The translations under genes and the position numbers were made by a program. From positions 1 through 14,779 of the forward strand of contig CATLIJ010000033.1 in NCBI GenBank assembly GCA_949948825.1: a DNA stretch of 14,779 nt, written 5' to 3'. The notes beneath the pieces were generated by a model. It saw only the letters and a program-made list of their open reading frames with translations. It was not told where the DNA came from and did not search any database. The DNA is from an uncultured Clostridiaceae bacterium. Lineage in GTDB: Bacteria; Bacillota; Clostridia; Lachnospirales; Lachnospiraceae. This document shows, piece after piece, positions 1 through 7,595 of this stretch. Every line of letters begins with the position of its first letter. Position 1 is the stretch's first letter.

Positions 1-1
1 T

Positions 2-775
2 AAAAGCATGCTTCGGACCAAGCGGGCAGGGCAGAATCTGGTTTTTTTGGATTTGGTGGATTCCACTAACAATGAGGCCCGCCGTCAGGCAGAAAAAGGA
101 GCCTGTGACGGTACTCTTGTGGTGGCCCTGGAGCAGAGCGCGGGCAAAGGGAGACGGGGGAGATCCTGGGTGTCCGCCCATGGAGCAGGAGTCTGGATGA
201 GCCTGCTGTTAAGGCCGGATTTTATGCCGGAGGAGGCCTCCATGCTTACCCTGATTGCAGCCATGGCAGTGAAGGAGGGAATTTATCAGGCCGCTGGTCT
301 GAACGGACAGATCAAATGGCCCAATGATGTGGTGCTGGAAGGGAAAAAGGTCTGCGGTATATTGACTGAGATGAGTACTGAGATGGAATGCATCCGCTAT
401 GTGGTGATTGGAATTGGAATTAATGTGAATATCCGTGAATTTCCGCCAGAGCTACAGCAAACAGCCACATCTCTTGCACTTTGTACGGAAAAGAAGGTCA
501 GCAGGGCCAAGCTGGCAGCAGAAGTGGCAGAAGCCTGGGAACGCTATTATGATGAATTTTTGAAAACCTTGGATTTAAGCCTGCTGATGGAGGAATACAA
601 TCGGGAATTGGTTAATGTGGGCCGTGAGGTAAGGGTTTTGGGGCCAAGGGAGGAATATACCGGCATTTCCAGAGGAATCAATGAAAAAGGAGAGCTGCTG
701 GTGGAGACAGATGAGGGACTTAGGACCGTGCTGTCCGGGGAGGTCTCAGTCAGGGGAATCTATGGATATGTTTAA
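2..775 (+). CDS. birA: Biotin--[acetyl-CoA-carboxylase] ligase, 5' end outside window
   Basis: This enzyme activates biotin with ATP and attaches it to the biotin carboxyl carrier protein of acetyl-CoA carboxylase or similar enzymes in the cytoplasm. Counting from the first Met in the window (base 8), the visible part holds the DSTN motif (18-21), the biotinyl-AMP loop GKGRRG (46-51), the KWPND strand (103-107) with the biotin-contacting region, GIGIN (135-139) and a small C-terminal SH3-like domain (about 210-255). The frame stays open to the left edge, and the first visible residues match mid-protein sequence of bifunctional BirA. The gene therefore very likely starts upstream and carries an N-terminal winged-helix repressor domain that cannot be seen here; this last point is inference from the family. 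The stop overlaps the start of mutY by 14 bases, so the two are probably translationally coupled. Confidence 0.93.
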   Translation, partial: KSMLRTKRAGQNLVFLDLVDSTNNEARRQAEKGACDGTLVVALEQSAGKGRRGRSWVSAHGAGVWMSLLLRPDFMPEEASMLTLIAAMAVKEGIYQAAGLNGQIKWPNDVVLEGKKVCGILTEMSTEMECIRYVVIGIGINVNIREFPPELQQTATSLALCTEKKVSRAKLAAEVAEAWERYYDEFLKTLDLSLLMEEYNRELVNVGREVRVLGPREEYTGISRGINEKGELLVETDEGLRTVLSGEVSVRGIYGYV

Positions 776-1880
776 GCAGATGGCGGTAAGAGTAAAGACT
801 GAAGAAAAAGAGAAAAAACAGCCGGAGGAAGAAAAGAATCTGGAGCGTTTAAGGGCAATGACAGGTCCTCTTACAGCCTGGTATGAGGCCAGCCGCCGGA
901 TGTTGCCCTGGAGAGAATGTCCCACTGCCTATTCTGTGTGGGTTTCAGAAATCATGCTGCAGCAAACCCGGATTGAGGCTGTAAAGCCTTATTATGACCG
1001 GTTTATGGAGGCGCTTCCTGATGTGGCGGCTTTGGCGGAGGTGGAGGAGGACCGGCTGATGAAGCTGTGGGAAGGGCTTGGATATTACAACCGGGCCAGA
1101 AATTTAAAGAAGGCAGCACAGATGATTGTCAGGGAATATAATGGAACTCTGCCGTCAGATTATAAAGAACTGATGAAGCTGCCTGGAATCGGCAGTTATA
1201 CCGCGGGAGCCATTGCTTCTATTGTGTACAAGGAAGCGGTTCCGGCTGTGGACGGCAATGTGCTTCGGGTTTTGTCCCGGATTTTCGCCAGCAGGGAGGA
1301 TATCAGCCGACAGCAGGTAAAAAAAAGCCGGGAGGAGATGCTTTTAAAGGTGCTGCCTCAAACTGATCCTGGTTCCTTCAATCAGGCTGTCATGGAGCTT
1401 GGAGAAACCATCTGTCTGCCAAACGGAAAGCCGCTTTGTGAAAGCTGTCCTGTAAAAAAGCTGTGCCTTGCTTTTCGTGACCATTTGGAGGAGACGCTTC
1501 CAGTAAAGTCACCTCCCAGAAAACGCCGGATTGAGGAGAGAACCGTATGTATTTTGGAGTATCAGGATCAGATCGGGCTGTGCAGGCGTCCGGACTCTGG
1601 TCTTTTGGCTTCTCTTTATGAGCTGCCAAATGTAGAAGGACATCTGACCAGGGAGCAGCTACCCATGGCATTTGATTTGAAAAAAGAGGAGATTATACAA
1701 ATTGAAGCGCTTCCAGAGGCAAAGCATATTTTTTCCCATGTGGAATGGCGTATGATCGGATATCGGATTGTACTTGGCCGGGAGCTGGGAAAAAGGCTGA
1801 TTCCGGCAAAAAAAGAAGAATTAAAGACGATTTATCCTCTTCCCAATGCGTTTAGCAGGTATACAAAGCTCATAAAATGA
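762..1880 (+). CDS. mutY: A/G-specific adenine glycosylase MutY
   Basis: MutY removes adenine mispaired with 8-oxoguanine and so prevents G-to-T transversions. With the ATG at 762 the protein has 372 residues. Visible parts are the catalytic Glu63 in SEIMLQQT, a helix-hairpin-helix LPGIGSYTAGA (140-150), catalytic Asp164 in VDGNV, a four-cysteine [4Fe-4S] set (Cys218, 226, 229, 235) and a Nudix-like 8-oxoG recognition domain from about 255 to the end, including FSHVEWRM. I chose 762 because an AGGGGA Shine-Dalgarno sequence lies at 752-757; an in-frame ATG at 681 is possible but sits deep inside birA and has no good site. Met at 768 or 780 would also serve. The first 33 residues are a charged extension that E. 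coli MutY lacks. The first cysteine gap is 7 residues rather than the 6 of E. coli MutY. Confidence 0.93.
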   Translation: MDMFKQMAVRVKTEEKEKKQPEEEKNLERLRAMTGPLTAWYEASRRMLPWRECPTAYSVWVSEIMLQQTRIEAVKPYYDRFMEALPDVAALAEVEEDRLMKLWEGLGYYNRARNLKKAAQMIVREYNGTLPSDYKELMKLPGIGSYTAGAIASIVYKEAVPAVDGNVLRVLSRIFASREDISRQQVKKSREEMLLKVLPQTDPGSFNQAVMELGETICLPNGKPLCESCPVKKLCLAFRDHLEETLPVKSPPRKRRIEERTVCILEYQDQIGLCRRPDSGLLASLYELPNVEGHLTREQLPMAFDLKKEEIIQIEALPEAKHIFSHVEWRMIGYRIVLGRELGKRLIPAKKEELKTIYPLPNAFSRYTKLIK

Positions 1881-1909
1881 GGATAATGAAAAAGAGGTGA
1901 ACATCAGAC

Positions 1910-2851
1910 ATGGAGAAAAACAAGAAAATGCTGTTGGTCATCAATCCAAAATCCGGAAAAGGCCAGATTAAAAACAAGCTGCTGGAGATTTTGAATATTT
2001 TTTCCGGAGAAGGCTATCAGGTTCAGGTTTACATTACTCAGCAGCCATTGGAGGCAAAAGAGGCAGTGGCAGCCTGGGGAGAGGGGATGGATCTGATTGT
2101 CTGCAGTGGAGGGGATGGCACTTTAAACGAAACCATTTCCGGAATGATGGAATTACAGACCATGCCCCAGCTGGGTTATATTCCGGCTGGCTCTACCAAT
2201 GATTTTGCTTCAAGCCTTAAGATACCAAAGCAGATGACAGCCTCTGCCCTGGGTGCGGCTACAGGAGAGCCGGAGCCCATTGACATTGGAAGCTTTTGCG
2301 GGGATAGATATTTTGTGTATGTGGCAGGGTTTGGGGCTTTTACTGAGGTTTCTTATCTGACCTCCCAGGATAAAAAGAATTTGTTGGGCCATCAGGCATA
2401 TATGCTGGAGGGTGTAAAAAGCCTTGCCTCCATCAAAGCCTATCCTTTGCGGATTGAGAGCGGGGATCAGGTTTATGAGGGAGATTTTATATTTGGCATG
2501 GTCACAAACACCACGCAGGTTGGAGGATTTAAGGGGCTGGTGAGCCAGGATGTGTCCTTATGTGACGGATTGTTTGAGGTTCTTTTGATTCGTATGCCTA
2601 AAACTCCCTTGGAAGTCAGCAGTATTGTATCCAGCCTTCTTTTAAAAGATGAGAAATGCGAACTGGTGCATAAATTTAAGACCAGCTCTTTATCTGCCTT
2701 TTCCCATGAGCCCATTGACTGGGTACTGGACGGAGAATTTGGCGGCAGTCATACAGGTGTGGAAGTGAAGAATCTCTGTAAGCAGGTATGTATTCGGAGA
2801 AATTTGCCAAGAGGTTTGAAAAAACAGGACCAGAAAAAGGAAAAAATGTAA
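1910..2851 (+). CDS. YegS/DgkB/BmrU-type lipid (diacylglycerol) kinase
   Basis: This is a soluble lipid kinase of the DAGK catalytic family, which phosphorylates diacylglycerol or related lipids so that they re-enter phospholipid synthesis. In 313 residues it shows the N-terminal nucleotide-binding segment NPKSGKG (12-18), the signature SGGDGT (66-71), PAGSTNDFA (92-100), the DGLFEV segment near 219-224 and a late DGE motif (274-276) that supplies the catalytic acidic residue in DgkB-like enzymes. There is no membrane segment, which fits DgkB/YegS rather than the small integral-membrane DgkA. The ATG is preceded by GAGGTGA at 1894-1900, nine bases upstream. The gap to mutY is 29 bases with no terminator visible, so it is probably co-transcribed with birA-mutY. 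The exact lipid substrate cannot be told from sequence. Confidence 0.88.
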   Translation: MEKNKKMLLVINPKSGKGQIKNKLLEILNIFSGEGYQVQVYITQQPLEAKEAVAAWGEGMDLIVCSGGDGTLNETISGMMELQTMPQLGYIPAGSTNDFASSLKIPKQMTASALGAATGEPEPIDIGSFCGDRYFVYVAGFGAFTEVSYLTSQDKKNLLGHQAYMLEGVKSLASIKAYPLRIESGDQVYEGDFIFGMVTNTTQVGGFKGLVSQDVSLCDGLFEVLLIRMPKTPLEVSSIVSSLLLKDEKCELVHKFKTSSLSAFSHEPIDWVLDGEFGGSHTGVEVKNLCKQVCIRRNLPRGLKKQDQKKEKM

Positions 2852-2868
2852 ACAGACAAAGAAAATTG

Positions 2869-2897
2869 TTGAAATTTGAGGGTTCCTGATATATAAT
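2869..2897 (+). promoter_or_regulatory. Sigma-A-type promoter for the rpoD-like gene
   Basis: TTGAAA at 2869-2874 and a perfect TATAAT at 2892-2897 are separated by 17 bases. The likely start of transcription is near 2904, giving a leader of about 45 bases before the GTG at 2949. It lies in the 97-base gap after the lipid kinase gene, where no terminator was seen, so the sigma gene may also receive read-through. Confidence 0.8.
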
Positions 2898-2948
2898 GAT
2901 TAGTTGAGTAGGTTCTCTATGTGACCCTTAATTGAAAGGACGTTACCT

Positions 2949-4079
2949 GTGGAAAAAGACAATTTTTTAGAAAAGCTGAAAAAGCTGGTGGAAGTTGCCA
3001 AGACAAAGCATAATGCATTGGATGTGGCGGAAATCAATGATTTCTTTATGGGGGACAATCTGACACCGGACCAGATGGAACAGATTTACAGCTATCTGGA
3101 GGAACGGCGGATCGATGTGATTCCGGTGATGGATGAAAGCTTGCTGGCGGAGGAGCCGCTTTTACTGGACGATGATGATTTCGTCGGAGATGACAGCTTC
3201 TTAAAAGAAGCAGAGGACATTGACCTGGATGCAGTAGATCTTCTGGAGGGGATTGGAACAGAAGATCCGGTTCGGATGTACTTAAAGGAGATTGGCACAG
3301 TACCCCTGCTCAGTGCGGATGAGGAACTGGTTCTTGCAAGAAGGAAGGCAGAGGGGGACGAGCATGCAAAGGAGCGTCTGATTGAGGCCAACCTGCGTCT
3401 GGTTGTCAGCATTGCCAAGCGTTATACAGGCAGAGGAATGAGCTTTCTGGATTTGGTTCAGGAGGGAAACCTGGGTCTTATTAAAGGTGTGGAAAAATTT
3501 GACTATACGAAAGGATATAAGCTGAGTACATATGCTACTTGGTGGATTCGGCAGTCCGTGACCAGGGCGCTTGCAGACCAGGCACGTACCATCCGGGTAC
3601 CAGTGCATATGGTAGAGACCATCAATAAGATGTCCAAAATGCAGCGTAAACTTACCCTGGAGCTGGGCTATGAGCCTTCTGTGGCTGAGCTGGCGGATGC
3701 TCTGGATATGTCAGAAGAAAAGGTCATGGAGATCATGCAGATTGCTAGGGAACCAGCTTCTCTGGAGACTCCCATTGGCGAGGAGGATGATTCCAATTTA
3801 GGGGATTTTGTGGCAGACAATAATGTGGTGACTCCGGAGGGCAATGTGGAGTCTGTCATGCTAAGAGAGCATATTGACGCTTTGCTGGGAGACTTAAAGG
3901 AGCGGGAGCGGCAGGTGATTGTGCTTCGCTTTGGCCTGGAGGACGGACATCCCCGTACTCTGGAGGAGGTAGGCAAGGAATTTAATGTGACCCGTGAGAG
4001 AATCCGTCAGATTGAAGCAAAGGCATTGCGCAAACTGCGCAATCCGGTGCGGAGCAAACGGATTCGGGATTTCCTGTAA
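2949..4079 (+). CDS. rpoD: RpoD/SigA-type sigma-70 factor (possibly a second paralogue)
   Basis: This sigma factor directs RNA polymerase to -35/-10 promoters. The 376-residue protein has an acidic region 1.1 (about 1-100), region 1.2 (DPVRMYLKEIG, 106-116), region 2 (145-217) with the -10 reading helix around TYATWWIRQ (194-202), region 3 (218-296) and region 4 with the helix-turn-helix TLEEVGKEFNVTRERIRQIE (337-356). Translation starts at GTG, with AAAGGA at 2935-2940 upstream. Core positions that are almost fixed in primary sigmas differ: KGYKLSTYAT (usual F replaced by L), then RQSVTRALADQ where RQAITRAIADQ is usual. The usual Firmicutes neighbour dnaG is absent. Presence of regions 1.1 to 4 fits group 1, but the substitutions and context make a second RpoD-like sigma (group 2) a real alternative. 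A promoter sits at 2869-2897. Confidence 0.9.
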   Translation: MEKDNFLEKLKKLVEVAKTKHNALDVAEINDFFMGDNLTPDQMEQIYSYLEERRIDVIPVMDESLLAEEPLLLDDDDFVGDDSFLKEAEDIDLDAVDLLEGIGTEDPVRMYLKEIGTVPLLSADEELVLARRKAEGDEHAKERLIEANLRLVVSIAKRYTGRGMSFLDLVQEGNLGLIKGVEKFDYTKGYKLSTYATWWIRQSVTRALADQARTIRVPVHMVETINKMSKMQRKLTLELGYEPSVAELADALDMSEEKVMEIMQIAREPASLETPIGEEDDSNLGDFVADNNVVTPEGNVESVMLREHIDALLGDLKERERQVIVLRFGLEDGHPRTLEEVGKEFNVTRERIRQIEAKALRKLRNPVRSKRIRDFL

Positions 4080-4177
4080 GCAAGAAAGTGATTGTTCATG
4101 TCTGTTTGTGCATGAGAGCGGCATGACCACAAAAGTGTAAATGCAAAGGAAGTCAGGAGGAGACAGGAGAGGGGAAC

Positions 4178-4810
4178 TTGAACCGCAGGAATTATCAGAA
4201 AGAGTTGGAAGCTATTATAAAGCAGAATGAGAACAGGAGCCGGGTTCCCCGGCTTTTTCTGCACAGCTGCTGCGGGCCATGCAGCAGCTATGTATTGGAG
4301 TATTTATCCCAATATTTTGAGATTACGGTTTTTTATTACAATCCTAACATATCTCCAAAGGAGGAGTATGAAAAACGGGTTCAGGAACAACAGCGTCTGA
4401 TTGAACAGATGCCGGCAGTTTATCCCATTCATATGGAGGCTGGTCCTTATGAACCGGAGAGGTTTTATGAAGCTGCAAAGGGACTGGAGCAGGAGCCAGA
4501 GGGAGGAACCCGGTGTGAGAGATGCTTTCGTCTTCGGCTGGAGGAGACGGCAAGGCGGGCGGCAGAGGGCGGATTTGACTATTTTACCACCACGCTTACC
4601 ATCAGTCCTCTGAAAAATGCGGATGTATTGAATGAGATCGGAGAGGTTGTAAGTGCATTGTATCCAGTAAAGCATCTCCCGTCTGATTTTAAGAAAAAGA
4701 ATGGGTACAAACGTTCTGTGGAGCTGTCTGCAGAATATGGATTGTACAGGCAGGATTACTGTGGATGCGAGTTTTCCAGAAGAGACCGGGCTCTTATTAA
4801 ATCCTTATAA
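4178..4810 (+). CDS. queH: Epoxyqueuosine reductase QueH
   Basis: QueH (formerly DUF208) carries out the last step of queuosine tRNA modification, reducing epoxyqueuosine to queuosine, and replaces the unrelated cobalamin-dependent QueG. In 210 residues the family cysteine set is complete: HSCCGPC (29-35), RCERC (112-116) and YCGC (194-197), which supply metal-cluster ligands and the redox-active pair. The start is TTG at 4178, supported by AGGAG at 4165-4169, eight bases upstream, and by the typical family opening MNRRNYQKEL; no suitable ATG lies nearby. The gene follows the sigma gene after 98 bases in which I see neither a good promoter nor a terminator, so it is probably read from the rpoD promoter. 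A terminator follows at 4831-4856. Confidence 0.93.
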   Translation: MNRRNYQKELEAIIKQNENRSRVPRLFLHSCCGPCSSYVLEYLSQYFEITVFYYNPNISPKEEYEKRVQEQQRLIEQMPAVYPIHMEAGPYEPERFYEAAKGLEQEPEGGTRCERCFRLRLEETARRAAEGGFDYFTTTLTISPLKNADVLNEIGEVVSALYPVKHLPSDFKKKNGYKRSVELSAEYGLYRQDYCGCEFSRRDRALIKSL

Positions 4811-4830
4811 AAAATATTAAAACCTTGTGA

Positions 4831-4856
4831 AAAATGACGGGAAATCCGGCATTTTT
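4831..4856 (+). terminator. Rho-independent terminator after queH
   Basis: AAAATG (4831-4836) pairs with CATTTT, and CGG pairs with CCG inside it across one A-G mismatch, leaving a five-base loop. The 3' arm runs into a short T stretch ending at 4856. It is moderate in strength and lies only two bases before the -35 of the HPr promoter. Confidence 0.65.
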
Positions 4857-4858
4857 GC

Positions 4859-4887
4859 TTGACACATACCGCGATTTGTAATAAACT
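4859..4887 (+). promoter_or_regulatory. Sigma-A-type promoter for the HPr gene
   Basis: A perfect TTGACA at 4859-4864 is followed after 17 bases by TAAACT at 4882-4887, four of six matches to TATAAT. The leader of roughly 65 bases contains a small hairpin, CGCATC (4902-4907) with GGTGCG (4913-4918), one G-U pair. A TATAAT string at 4931-4936 has no -35 partner and sits too near the ribosome-binding site to be the better choice. Confidence 0.65.
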
Positions 4888-4960
4888 TTTAATGAGAGGT
4901 TCGCATCGGAAAGGTGCGGATTTGAGGGATTATAATATAATTAAAAAGGAGAAATGCCAT

Positions 4961-5227
4961 ATGCTCAGTAAAACATTAACCATTGTAAACCCATCCGGAC
5001 TGCATTTAAGACCAGCGGGGGTTCTGTCTCAGACTGCCATGAAGTTTAAATGTGATGTGCTGATTGAGTGCGGTGAGAAGAGAATTATTGCAAAGAGCGT
5101 ATTGAATGTGATGGCTGCGGGCATTAAGTCCGGGACAGAGATTACTCTGATTTGTGACGGCGAGGATGAGGCTGCTGCTATGGAGACCATCAGTCAGGCG
5201 ATTGAAAGCGGATTGGGCGAGATGTAA
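4961..5227 (+). CDS. ptsH: Phosphocarrier protein HPr
   Basis: HPr relays phosphate from enzyme I to sugar-specific EIIA proteins of the phosphotransferase system. In Gram-positive bacteria, HPr phosphorylated on Ser46 is the co-repressor of CcpA. The 88-residue protein has His15 in GLHLRPAG (13-20) and Ser46 in AKSVLNVM (44-51), exactly at the canonical positions, so it should act in both transport and catabolite repression. The ATG at 4961 has AAGGAGA at 4946-4952 and gives the normal HPr length; the frame is open further upstream, but that would place the promoter inside the gene. It stands alone between two terminators, without ptsI or hprK nearby. Residue 16 is Leu where many HPr proteins have Ala. 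Confidence 0.95.
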   Translation: MLSKTLTIVNPSGLHLRPAGVLSQTAMKFKCDVLIECGEKRIIAKSVLNVMAAGIKSGTEITLICDGEDEAAAMETISQAIESGLGEM

Positions 5228-5245
5228 GAAGGATTGAAAAGAGAG

Positions 5246-5290
5246 ACAACCAAACCAGAGGAATTTTCTTTTGGTTTGGTTGTTTTTTTC
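5246..5290 (+). terminator. Strong terminator after HPr
   Basis: Two perfectly complementary 11-base arms, ACAACCAAACC (5246-5256) and GGTTTGGTTGT (5273-5283), extend further through A-T and G-U pairs and end in a run of seven T. On the minus strand the same hairpin is followed by a weaker CTCTCTTTTC, so it may also stop transcripts arriving from the alpha-galactosidase operon. Confidence 0.92.
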
Positions 5291-5291
5291 T

Positions 5292-5339
5292 ACGTAGCGG
5301 TACTAAGGCGCTTGAAAGACAGCGCCTAAGTGCCGACGT
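5292..5339. repeat. Long imperfect palindrome between convergent genes
   Basis: AGGCGCT (5306-5312) and AGCGCCT (5321-5327) form a perfect 7-pair stem with an 8-base loop. Beyond an A-A mismatch, GGTACT pairs with AGTGCC, then C with G, and after a two-base bulge ACGT pairs with ACGT. About 18 pairs form in total. Neither side has a T-run in the right direction, so it is not an ordinary terminator. It may be a copy of a dispersed extragenic palindrome; only one copy lies in this window. Confidence 0.7.
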
Positions 5340-5381
5340 GGAAAGAGGGTCTTTGGTATTTCTGAACTTGGTTGCTTTGGG

Positions 5382-7592
5382 TCAGGTGTTGTCTGGCAGG
5401 GCTTCCAAGTGGTATTGCAGGGCTTCGTTGTCTGTGGAGGGGAGGGGGAGGGGGATGCCGGCATACAGGAGGGTTGCTCCGGTGTAAATCTGGTTTGTAA
5501 AGGTTTCTTTGTATTTTTTTTGCGGGTCCAGACCTCTTAGGTGGAGAAGGGTGATGGGGGGATTGGCGTATTTGCGCAGGATTACGCCGGATACATGGGC
5601 TTTTGTCTTGTCCTTGGATACAAAGGACCAGACAACTGCATTGTTCTCATCTCCAGGGGCGGTCAGGCGGTAATAGTCTCCGTTTTGGACCAATGGCTCT
5701 AAGTCTTTAAATTGAGTGATGAGGGAGGAAGCGGTGTCTTTTTCTTCCTGAGTCATATGCTCTAAATCCAGCTCGTAGCCAAAGGTGCCGGACATGGCTA
5801 CTGTGGCGCGGGTGTTCATGGCAGTGGTGCGGCCTGTCTGATGATTGGGGCATACGCTCACATGGGCGCCCATAGTGCTTATGGGGTAAATAAAGGAGGT
5901 GCCGTATTGGATTTCCAGCCGGTCAATGGCGTCTGTATTGTCGCTGCACCAGATTTGGGGAGAGTAATACAGCATTCCTGCGTCAAACCGTCCGCCGCCT
6001 CCGGCACAGGTCTCAAGAAGCAGGTCCGGATACCGGCTGACGAGCTGTTCCATCATATCGTATACACCTAACATGTGGCGGTGCAGTACTTCGCCCTGCC
6101 GGTCCTCTGGAAGGCTTAAGGAAAATACGTTTCCCACTGCACGGTTCACGTCCCATTTTACATATTCTACATGACAGGCGTCCAGCACCTGGAAAATCTG
6201 CTCCATCACATAGTCCCGAACCTCCTTGCGGGATACGTCCAGATTCAGCTGCCCCCGGCTAGTCATGGGATTCCGGCCCGGGACCTTTAAGCACCAGTCC
6301 GGGTGGCTGCGGTACAGATCGCTGTCCTCAGAGATCATTTCCGGTTCAATCCAGATGCCGAATTTCATGTCCAGCTCATGAATCTTTTTGACCAGAGCAG
6401 GAAGTCCGCCGTGAATTTTCTTTTCATTAACATACCAGTCTCCCAGGCCGGATATGTCGTCATCCCGTTTGCCAAACCAGCCGTCATCCAATACAAACAT
6501 TTCAATACCAATGTCTTTGGCTGCTTTTGCGATGCCATACAGCTTTTTTTCATCAAACTGAAAATAGGTTGCTTCCCAGTTGTTTACCAGCACCGGACGG
6601 TGACGGTTGACATACCTGCTCCGAATCAGATGCTTGCGGAATGCGTCATGGAAATGGTGGGAAATCTGTTCCAGACCTTTGCCGGACCAGGTCATCACTG
6701 CTTCTGGTGTGGTGAAGGTTTCTCCCGGACCTAAGCGGAAGGAGAAATTGCTGGGATGAATGCCCATGACCAGCCGGGTCTGTTCCGCCTGGTCCAGCTC
6801 TGCCTGACATGCGAAATTGCCGCTGTAGACAAACACAATGCCATAACAGTCTCCATAATCCTCAGTTGCCTTGCGGTCGCAGACAATGACAGCCGGATTG
6901 TGGTGGTGGCTGGACATGCCTCTTTTGCTTTCAATGGACTGGATGCCATAGGTGATGGGGCGGCGGTCAATCTGCCGTTCCATATTGTGGCGTCCATAAA
7001 AATGGATGAGATCCATGGAGCGTTTGGGAAAATCCAGTTCCAGGGACATGGCCTTTTTCAGGGCAATCCGGGAGGAGCCATGATTGGTGATTTCCACGGC
7101 GCGGGTGATCACATCACATTGGGGAAATACTCCGTAAAGAAGCTTTACCTCTACGCCGCTGGGGGCATCTGCCAGAAGAATTTCCAAAGTAGCTGCATCT
7201 GATTCCTGGCCGGCAAAAAGGGCAGGGAGTCCGGGAAGGCGGTATTTGCCAGGAAGAATCTGGTGGGAGCGGTATTTTAACTGCAGGCAGTTGCTGCCAT
7301 CCATATGCCGGATTTCAATACCCTGAATGCGGTAGTCGCCATTGCCTTCTGCGGTGTATTCCTGAGGAAGTACATCTAAGGAAAATCTGCGGTCATCCTC
7401 TGCTTCATAGGGATTGCCGGAAAACCCACGGTCCAGATTAACGATTCGGTGAATGACTTCTGTATCTCCTAAATCAGCGCCGTAATATAAATGAATCAAA
7501 GTGTCATAGCGTCCGATCTGCATTTGATACATAGTGGAACAGGTGCGCAGGGTAAATACACGAGATTGGGGATTGAATTTAATTGGTTTCAT
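5382..7592 (-). CDS. GH36 alpha-galactosidase
   Basis: This enzyme removes terminal alpha-1,6-linked galactose from raffinose, stachyose, melibiose and similar sugars. At 736 residues it is full length for bacterial GH36. An N-terminal beta-sandwich (about 1-320) precedes the (beta/alpha)8 barrel. Motifs include NNWEATYF (337-344), LDDGWFGKR (368-376), GIWIEPEM (412-419), the nucleophile Asp481 in VKWDVNR, CAGGGGRFDAGM (529-540) and the acid/base Asp551 in CSDNTDAIDR. The 70-residue distance between the two catalytic Asp equals that of Geobacillus AgaA. No signal peptide is seen, so it acts in the cytoplasm on imported sugar. It is the last gene of the transporter operon; its GGAGGA site lies within the end of the upstream gene, which stops three bases before the ATG, so translation is probably coupled. 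Confidence 0.95.
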   Translation of the reverse strand: MKPIKFNPQSRVFTLRTCSTMYQMQIGRYDTLIHLYYGADLGDTEVIHRIVNLDRGFSGNPYEAEDDRRFSLDVLPQEYTAEGNGDYRIQGIEIRHMDGSNCLQLKYRSHQILPGKYRLPGLPALFAGQESDAATLEILLADAPSGVEVKLLYGVFPQCDVITRAVEITNHGSSRIALKKAMSLELDFPKRSMDLIHFYGRHNMERQIDRRPITYGIQSIESKRGMSSHHHNPAVIVCDRKATEDYGDCYGIVFVYSGNFACQAELDQAEQTRLVMGIHPSNFSFRLGPGETFTTPEAVMTWSGKGLEQISHHFHDAFRKHLIRSRYVNRHRPVLVNNWEATYFQFDEKKLYGIAKAAKDIGIEMFVLDDGWFGKRDDDISGLGDWYVNEKKIHGGLPALVKKIHELDMKFGIWIEPEMISEDSDLYRSHPDWCLKVPGRNPMTSRGQLNLDVSRKEVRDYVMEQIFQVLDACHVEYVKWDVNRAVGNVFSLSLPEDRQGEVLHRHMLGVYDMMEQLVSRYPDLLLETCAGGGGRFDAGMLYYSPQIWCSDNTDAIDRLEIQYGTSFIYPISTMGAHVSVCPNHQTGRTTAMNTRATVAMSGTFGYELDLEHMTQEEKDTASSLITQFKDLEPLVQNGDYYRLTAPGDENNAVVWSFVSKDKTKAHVSGVILRKYANPPITLLHLRGLDPQKKYKETFTNQIYTGATLLYAGIPLPLPSTDNEALQYHLEALPDNT

Positions 7593-7595
7593 ATT

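Noticed and set aside
3092..3976. Long minus-strand open frames inside the sigma gene
   Set aside because: They are low-complexity Ser/Arg-rich antisense shadows of a clearly conserved gene with no ribosome-binding sites.
4080..4177. A separate promoter or terminator between the sigma gene and queH
   Set aside because: Only scattered CATGA repeats and no -35/-10 pair or hairpin with T-run were found; read-through from the rpoD promoter is simpler.
4859..4960. N-terminally extended HPr starting at 4859
   Set aside because: The extension would place the promoter and hairpin inside the gene, has no HPr homology, and the ATG at 4961 has an excellent ribosome-binding site and gives His15 and Ser46 at canonical positions.
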